Shown: piece by piece, positions 52,263 to 57,392 of the stretch | Position numbering within the stretch: position 1 is the stretch's first letter | How the letters are laid out: every line of letters begins with the position of its first letter | Source of the DNA: an uncultured Bacteroidales bacterium | Lineage (GTDB): Bacteria; Bacteroidota; Bacteroidia; Bacteroidales; P3 | DNA: 57,392 nt | Reading direction: 5' to 3' | NCBI GenBank assembly: GCA_900317285.1 | Contig: ONGA01000018.1 | Coordinates: 1-57,392, forward strand | Notes under the pieces: model-generated | Seen by the model: the letters and a program-made list of their open reading frames with translations, nothing else | Database searches by the model: none | What the model was told of the DNA's origin: nothing | Position numbers and translations under genes: made by a program

Positions 52263-53868
52263 ACTCTTCCCTGAAATCACCCGCGTCATCGGACGCGAAG
52301 CCGACCGTCTCGGCGTCGACGCCTACATCGTGGGCGGCGTCGTCCGCGACTTCTTCCTCCAGCGACCCTGCACCGACATCGACATCGTCTGCATAGGCCA
52401 CGACAACGGCGGCGAAGTGCACATCGGCATCGAGCTGGCGAAAGCCTCCTCCCGTGCCCTCGGCGGCTCCAAAGTGTCCGTATTCAAAAACTTCGGCACC
52501 GCCTCCTTCAGAATTGATAATTCAAAATTGAAAAATGACAATTCGGCCGACACAGCAAACAATTCTCAATTCTCAATTCTCAATTCTCAATTAGAATTAG
52601 AATTCGTAGGCGCTCGCCGCGAAAGCTACTCCCGCGACAGCCGCAAGCCCATCGTCGAAAACGGCACCCTTGAGGACGACCAGCGCCGCCGCGACTTCAC
52701 CGTCAACGCCCTCGCCGTCTGCATCAACCACGACCGCTACGGCGAACTCGTCGACCCCTTCGGCGGCATCCGCGACCTCGACCAGGGCATCCTGCGCACC
52801 CCCCTCGACCCCGACATCACCTTCTCCGACGACCCCCTACGCATGATGCGCGCACTGCGCTTCGCCGCCCAACTCGGCTTCCGCATCGACGACAGCACCT
52901 TCGAAGCCATCGCCCGCAACGCCAAGCGTATAGAGATAGTCTCCGCCGAACGCATCACCGTCGAACTCAACAAAATCATCCTCTCCCCCAACCCCTCCCT
53001 GGGTCTCAAGCTCATGCAGAAATGCGGACTCATGCAGCTCATCCTCCCCGAAATCTCCGCCCTTCAGGGAGTGGAAACCGTTGACGGCCGCGGCCACAAG
53101 GACATCTTCTACCACACCCTCCAGGTCCTCGACAACATCTGCCTCACCCCCAGCCCCTCTCCAACAGATTTCCAAGATTTTGACGGACCCGACAAATCCT
53201 CGAAACCTAAACACAATCAAGAAAATCTCCAAGATTTCCAAGATCTCGCAAAGCGGGAGACCAACGGGAACCTGTGGCTAAGGTGGGCAGCCCTGCTCCA
53301 CGACATTGGCAAACCCGGCGTCAAGCGCTACGACCCCAAGCAGGGATGGACCTTCCACGGACACGAGGCCCGCGGCGCACACATGGTCAAGCGCCTCTTC
53401 AAGCGCCTGCGCCTCCCCCTGGGTGCCGAAGAGCGCTACGTCGAGAAACTCGTCATGCTCCACATGCGCCCCATCATCCTCTCCGAGGACATCGTCACCG
53501 ACTCCGCCGTCCGACGACTCCTCTTCGAGGCGGGCGACGACATCGACGACCTCATGCTCCTCTGCAACGCCGACATCACCAGCAAAAACCCCGACAAAGT
53601 ACGCAAACACAAAGCCAACTTCGAACTCGTCAAGCAGAAACTCGTCGAACTCGAAGAACGCGACCGCATACGCAACTTCCAGCCCCCCGTCAGCGGCGAG
53701 GACATCATGACCACCTTCGGCATCGGCCCCTGCCACGAGATCGGCACCATCAAGGACGCCATCAAGGACGCCATCCTCGACGGCAAAATTCCAAACGAAC
53801 GCGACGCCGCCTGGCACATGATGCTCGACCTCGCCGACACCCTCGGCCTCAAACCCGTGAACAATTAA
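52252..53868 (+). CDS. cca: CCA tRNA nucleotidyltransferase with two in-frame repeat insertions
   Basis: Adds or repairs the 3' CCA of tRNAs (class II nucleotidyltransferase with an HD domain). The catalytic motifs are AYIVGGVVRDFFL and TDIDIVC, RRRDFTVNALAV, DPLRMMRALRFAAQLGF, RITVELNKI, and RWAALLHDIGKP with HGHEARGAHM in the HD domain. At 538 residues it is about 55-60 longer than Bacteroides homologues. The excess is two insertions: residues about 87-119, made by a heptamer hairpin (52513-52608), between GTASFR and LEFVGARRESY; and about 300-337, made by the dispersed element (53168-53259), before LWLRWAALLHDIGKP. Confidence 0.95.
   Translation: MAIELFPEITRVIGREADRLGVDAYIVGGVVRDFFLQRPCTDIDIVCIGHDNGGEVHIGIELAKASSRALGGSKVSVFKNFGTASFRIDNSKLKNDNSADTANNSQFSILNSQLELEFVGARRESYSRDSRKPIVENGTLEDDQRRRDFTVNALAVCINHDRYGELVDPFGGIRDLDQGILRTPLDPDITFSDDPLRMMRALRFAAQLGFRIDDSTFEAIARNAKRIEIVSAERITVELNKIILSPNPSLGLKLMQKCGLMQLILPEISALQGVETVDGRGHKDIFYHTLQVLDNICLTPSPSPTDFQDFDGPDKSSKPKHNQENLQDFQDLAKRETNGNLWLRWAALLHDIGKPGVKRYDPKQGWTFHGHEARGAHMVKRLFKRLRLPLGAEERYVEKLVMLHMRPIILSEDIVTDSAVRRLLFEAGDDIDDLMLLCNADITSKNPDKVRKHKANFELVKQKLVELEERDRIRNFQPPVSGEDIMTTFGIGPCHEIGTIKDAIKDAILDGKIPNERDAAWHMMLDLADTLGLKPVNN
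52513..52608. repeat. Heptamer inverted repeat (hairpin) inside cca
   Basis: The left half has ATTGATA, ATTCAAA, ATTGAAA and AATGACA (52513-52540). The right half has AATTCTC four times, then AATTAGA (52561-52595) and ATTAGAATTC. The two halves are roughly complementary around a GC-rich loop. The frame stays open through 32 codons. Confidence 0.88.
53168..53259 (+). repeat. Copy of the dispersed element, in frame in cca
   Basis: It contains GATTTCCAAGATTTTGACGG, CCCGACAAATCCTCGAAA, then AAAATCTCCAAGATTTCC and the end GATCTCGCAAAGCGGGAG. Its reading frame (QDF-GPDKSSK-NLQDFQDLAKRE) is the same as in the tcdA-like gene (QDL-GPDKSLK-NLQDFQDFAGGG). The left inverted terminus is less well kept. 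Confidence 0.8.
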
Positions 53869-53874
53869 TTTTAG

Positions 53875-53906
53875 TTCGGAAATTTCAAAAAAATTTCTTA
53901 CTTTTG
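53875..53906 (+). promoter_or_regulatory. Probable promoter of the adhesin gene
   Basis: TTCGG (53875-53879) and TACTTTTG (53899-53906) have about 19 bases between them. A leader of about 70 bases follows, with GTTAATTTTTTAAC, a short palindrome. Confidence 0.55.
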
Positions 53907-53982
53907 TGGCGTTTTTTTGTTAATTTTTTAACATAAAAACCCCAATAAAAGTATAGAAATCAATATCTAATATTTAATAATT

Positions 53983-56900
53983 ATGCTCAAAAAACTACTA
54001 TTTTTCTCTGCCCTGCTGCTCTGTGCGGCAGGAACAATGCATGCCCAAACATGCGAATTGACCAACCTCTATGTGTCCCGTACGGGATGGGTCTCCTGGC
54101 ATTCGAGTTGCCAGGACGCTGAGGTTCGGGTGGTGCTGTCGACGCTCGACGGGACGACTCTCGCCGACTCGCTGACGACCGACACCACGATGCAGCTGCC
54201 GACAACGGCACTGGTTGACAAAACTCTCTATCACCTCAGTGTGACACAGACCCTCTCTCCCGGCCAGACGGTCGACTGCGAGTGGTTCTATTCTTCCTGC
54301 AGCCACCTTGCCATGGTGACCAATGCCGTAGCTGCCCCCCGCCCGACTGGCGGTGTGGCGCTCCGGTGGGACTATCCGGCGATAACCGCTTCGGCGGCGG
54401 AAGCCCCCTATGCGATAACTATGTTCGACGGCTATGTGACCGATCCTGGGGCAATGAGTGATGGCTCGGATGCCTCGTGGCTTAAAAATTACCAGTCGTC
54501 ATTTGGACCGAGTGTCAATAAGACGACCAACTCCTGGGTTGGTTTCCCTGTGGTTCTCGAACGTCCAACGACCCTTAGCGAGATTGAGGTGTACGCCTAC
54601 CAGACAGGTTCGACAACAACGTCCACCTTCACGGCACTTTATGTCCGGATTTACAATGGAAATCCGATAGAAAATGGAACGGTGATATGGGGCGACGCCG
54701 ATGCGAATATCATGACGGCTACAGCCTTCACGGGCTGCTACCGTGGTAGTGACGGGGCGACGACAGGGATGACGCGCCCCATCATGAGCATCACGGCTTC
54801 GGGGCTCGACATCCAGCTTGAGCCGGGGACCTACTGGGTGACCTATGCCTTGACGGGTACTGAGAGTAGTGGTCCTTGGGCGGTGCCCCACGCGGTTCCC
54901 GGAATCGGAAATACCGGAAATGGAGTGCAATTTTCATCTCCGAAGTGGATTCCGTTGAAGGACAGCTATTCAGAATCAGAAATATACTACAGTCCAGCCT
55001 TCCGCATTGTCGGGAGCATGGTTCCCAGTGCGGTGGGCGACACCATCGGCGTGGCTGTGTTCCGCAACGGCCGTTGGCTGGCAGATGTCCACGGCAACTC
55101 TTTTGTCGACCCGACAGGCTCCGTTGCCGACCATTACTCGCTGCGCCTGCTCTATGGCGGCGACCGCCTGAACAGGGTCGGCAACGCCTATTACGCCATG
55201 GGCTGCCCAAACGAGGTGTCGTTCTACCATGTTGATGCGATGGCAGCAGCGTACAACCCCGACGAGGATGACATCCATAGTCCCTACATGACAGTGAACT
55301 GGAGCGATCCTATATTTTTTGAGGATTTCGAGAGCGGCGATTTCAGCCAGTACAGCTGGCAGCTCGACGCCACCTATCCCTGGAGCATCACTACGAATAG
55401 CCCCCATGGTGGCGCCTACTGCATGAAGAGCGGCTGCAGCGGAGTGGACAACGCCAACTCGGACATGACCCTCGAAGTGGACATCGACAAAGACGGCGAG
55501 ATAAGTTTCTTTGCCAAGATTAGTTCGGAGTCTGGCTGGGACAAAGGTCACTTCTACATCGACAGTGTCGAGAAAAAGGAGTTTTCTGGTGAATGCGACT
55601 GGACGGAGTCCAGATTCCCCATCGCGGCAGGACATCACACACTGCGCTGGAGTTATTCAAAAGACCAGGATAATTTTTCTGGCGATGACTGCTTATATAT
55701 TGACGATGTTAAATTAACTTACACGAATCAATCGAAGGAAATCGGATGGCACTCTTACTGCTCATATTTAAATACTGCCTATAAATCGACTGTAAGCTCA
55801 ACCCCAAAATGGGGATATGAGTATGCGCCCGAGGATTTGCTTGACTACAAGGGCTGGTGGATGACAAAGGTGTCCCTGTTTAGCGATGCCATGTACAATG
55901 TTGTGGGTGGCAACTACACCTGCAGGGTCTACGTGGGCGGAAGCAATCCCGAAGAGGGTACCCTTGTTACGAGCCTCACTGTTGATGTTCCGCAAGGTCA
56001 AAACGCCTGGCTAGACTGGGATTTGCCCACTGCCGTGGAGGTGACGGGCGACGACACCATTTGGGTCATCTGGCAAGTCAACACAGCAACCAGCGACTAT
56101 CCCGCGGGAGGTGGTAATTATTCTACCAAAAATTCTACCAACAGTGGAGGCTGGTGGGACGATGGCAACGGCTGGAAGCATCTCGATATAGCATGGGCGA
56201 TGCGGCAATGGTTCATCCCCAGTACTACTCCGGGAGCCTATAGTGAGCAGATAAACAAGGAAGAATTGCTGACGACTCCCAGGAAAAGAGATCTCGAGGT
56301 GCAGTATGAACTCTATCGCACTGATGGCATCACCAACACGCTGCTGGTCACGGGCCTGCCGGACACGACAATGAGCTTCGTCGACTCGCTGTGGGTCGGA
56401 CTGCCCGAAGGATTCTATCGCTTCGGTGTGAAGGTGGTGGGTGACACCTCCATCTTGTGGTCGAACATCCTCTTCCATCCCGCACCCATCGAGCATACGG
56501 TGACGGCTCTGGCCTCTTCCACCGCGGGCGGCAGTGTCAGCGGCAGCGGCACCTTCTACTACGGCACCACCGCCACTCTGACGGCCACCCCCGCCACCTG
56601 CTACCACTTCACCGGATGGAGCAACGGGCTCACCTCCGACACCATCAATATCACGGTGAAGAGCGACAGCACCCTCACCGCCATCTTCGAGCGTAACGCA
56701 CCGCTGACGGGCGACACCGCCGCCGTCGCTTGCGACCAGTTCACCTGGTACGACACCCCCTTCACCTCCTCTACCACCACGACGCACGATTTGTTTACGG
56801 CCGAGGGCTGCGACAGCACCGTCACCCTCCACCTCACCGTCAACTACAGCACCTATGGCGACACTACCGCCGTCGTGTGCGACAGCTTTAACTGGTACAA

Positions 56901-57392
56901 CCACACCAACCTCACCTCCTCCACCAACACACTGACGCACCTCTTTACCAACGCGGTAGGTTGCGACAGCACCGTCACCTTGGATCTTACCGTCAACTAC
57001 AGCACCACAGGCGACACCACCGCCGTCGTGTGCGACAGCTTCAACTGGTACGACCACACCAACCTCACCTCCTCCAACAACACACTGACGCACCTCTTCC
57101 CCGCTGGCAACCAGTGGAACTGCGACAGTACCCTCACCCTCCACCTCACCGTCCACTACAGCACCACGGGCGACACCACCGCCGTCGTGTGCGACAGCTT
57201 CAACTGGTACGACCACACTAACCTCACCTCTTCCAGCAACACCCTGACGCACCTCTTTCCCGCTGGCAACCAGTGGAACTGCGACAGCACCGTCACGCTC
57301 GACCTCACTGTCCACTACAGCACCTCGGGCGACACCACCGCCGTCGTGTGCGACAGCTTCAACTGGTACGACCACACCAACCTCACCTCCTC
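53983..57392 (+). CDS. Large secreted cleaved-adhesin/repeat protein, partial (3' end beyond the window)
   Basis: An open frame of at least 1136 codons runs from ATG 53983 to the window edge. It starts with a signal peptide (MLKKLLFFSALLLCAAGTMHAQ). A beta-rich region follows, then a cleaved-adhesin/gingipain K-type domain (about 445-590: FFEDFESGDFSQYSW, ISFFAKISSESGWDKGHFYID, DDCLYIDDVKL). A second jellyroll-like segment comes next, then a bacterial InlB-like repeat (VTALASSTAGGSVSGSGTF...YHFTGWSNG, about 847-905), and finally tandem CDSF repeats of 49-53 residues from about 910. This composition is typical of T9SS-exported surface adhesins or peptidase-associated proteins. The sorting domain is outside the window. 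Codon use is more mixed before 56500 and very C-rich in the repeats. Confidence 0.85.
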   Translation, partial: MLKKLLFFSALLLCAAGTMHAQTCELTNLYVSRTGWVSWHSSCQDAEVRVVLSTLDGTTLADSLTTDTTMQLPTTALVDKTLYHLSVTQTLSPGQTVDCEWFYSSCSHLAMVTNAVAAPRPTGGVALRWDYPAITASAAEAPYAITMFDGYVTDPGAMSDGSDASWLKNYQSSFGPSVNKTTNSWVGFPVVLERPTTLSEIEVYAYQTGSTTTSTFTALYVRIYNGNPIENGTVIWGDADANIMTATAFTGCYRGSDGATTGMTRPIMSITASGLDIQLEPGTYWVTYALTGTESSGPWAVPHAVPGIGNTGNGVQFSSPKWIPLKDSYSESEIYYSPAFRIVGSMVPSAVGDTIGVAVFRNGRWLADVHGNSFVDPTGSVADHYSLRLLYGGDRLNRVGNAYYAMGCPNEVSFYHVDAMAAAYNPDEDDIHSPYMTVNWSDPIFFEDFESGDFSQYSWQLDATYPWSITTNSPHGGAYCMKSGCSGVDNANSDMTLEVDIDKDGEISFFAKISSESGWDKGHFYIDSVEKKEFSGECDWTESRFPIAAGHHTLRWSYSKDQDNFSGDDCLYIDDVKLTYTNQSKEIGWHSYCSYLNTAYKSTVSSTPKWGYEYAPEDLLDYKGWWMTKVSLFSDAMYNVVGGNYTCRVYVGGSNPEEGTLVTSLTVDVPQGQNAWLDWDLPTAVEVTGDDTIWVIWQVNTATSDYPAGGGNYSTKNSTNSGGWWDDGNGWKHLDIAWAMRQWFIPSTTPGAYSEQINKEELLTTPRKRDLEVQYELYRTDGITNTLLVTGLPDTTMSFVDSLWVGLPEGFYRFGVKVVGDTSILWSNILFHPAPIEHTVTALASSTAGGSVSGSGTFYYGTTATLTATPATCYHFTGWSNGLTSDTINITVKSDSTLTAIFERNAPLTGDTAAVACDQFTWYDTPFTSSTTTTHDLFTAEGCDSTVTLHLTVNYSTYGDTTAVVCDSFNWYNHTNLTSSTNTLTHLFTNAVGCDSTVTLDLTVNYSTTGDTTAVVCDSFNWYDHTNLTSSNNTLTHLFPAGNQWNCDSTLTLHLTVHYSTTGDTTAVVCDSFNWYDHTNLTSSSNTLTHLFPAGNQWNCDSTVTLDLTVHYSTSGDTTAVVCDSFNWYDHTNLTS
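56710..57392 (+). repeat. Tandem 147-159 bp coding repeats of the adhesin
   Basis: Units start at 56710 (147 bp), 56857 (153 bp), 57010 (159 bp), 57169 (159 bp) and 57328 (cut by the window end). Each begins GDTTAVVCDSFNWY and ends GCDST- or NCDST-VTL-LTVNYST. Units three and four differ by only about a dozen bases, suggesting recent duplication or homogenisation. Two cysteines per unit are conserved. Confidence 0.92.

Noticed and set aside
56710-57392. Adhesin repeats as members of the short periodic array family
   Set aside because: They are long coding units with a recognisable protein repeat and conserved cysteines, a different phenomenon.

Overview
The window is chromosomal DNA of a member of the Bacteroidales (Bacteroidota). 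The evidence is a sodium-pumping NADH:quinone reductase next to a three-subunit fumarate reductase/succinate dehydrogenase, two proteins with the type B gliding-motility/type IX secretion (T9SS) C-terminal domain, GldH, a gingipain-like cleaved-adhesin protein, PorT-type outer-membrane barrels, and promoters of the TTTG-N20-TAnnTTTG kind. The DNA is GC-rich with strongly C-ending codons, which creates many long but spurious antisense frames. I cannot name a genus. I found no rRNA, tRNA, transposase, prophage or CRISPR array.

Layout. 1-5680: the tail of an aspartase/fumarase-family enzyme, then nqrABCDEF. 5685-8768 (minus): a PAP2 phosphatase and a T9SS type B cargo. 9176-12987: frdC/sdhC, sdhA, sdhB. 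13121-15687: a CDF zinc exporter, then (minus) a tcdA-like dehydratase with a Cys-rich carboxypeptidase-regulatory-like protein. 15962-21208: dipeptidyl peptidase, PorT-like barrel, gltX, OmpH/Skp. 21224-26303 (minus): nadE, a GWxTD protein, an LpxL-like acyltransferase and a GT2 glycosyltransferase. 26742-35617: topA, GT2, a barrel, coaD, recG, GNAT, mltG. 35721-41664: T9SS cargo, asd, gldH, uvrC. 41661-49475 (minus): GT4, lepB, parC, GT4, hflX. 49565-57392: META lipoprotein, NUDIX, dprA, an MN-repeat lipoprotein, cca, and a large adhesin running off the end.

How genes work together. Aspartase would supply fumarate, Nqr would pass electrons from NADH to menaquinone while pumping sodium, and FrdCAB would reduce fumarate, giving an anaerobic respiratory chain within 13 kb. 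Much of the rest is envelope biogenesis: lipid A acylation, glycosyltransferases, signal peptidase, OmpH, MltG, GldH and T9SS cargo.

The most unusual feature is the short repeats threaded through otherwise ordinary housekeeping genes. (a) Four intergenic regions carry arrays with an 11-bp period sharing a TAGGAG core. Two of them, about 23.5 kb apart and inverted, share 56 identical bases, and one forms a 76-bp palindrome. (b) Arrays of 7, 8 and 9 bp lie in intergenic spacers and, in frame, inside nqrA, mltG, a GNAT gene, cca, a glycosyltransferase and two signal peptides; several stop codons fall inside arrays. (c) A longer dispersed element is inserted in the same reading frame in tcdA and cca, with a short intergenic relative. 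The pattern resembles the in-frame Rickettsia palindromic elements, but I know of no description of this family. Other points: the NadE glutaminase domain lacks two of its three catalytic residues, SdhC has a large extra loop, and strong Shine-Dalgarno motifs are built into the conserved C-termini of successive Nqr proteins.
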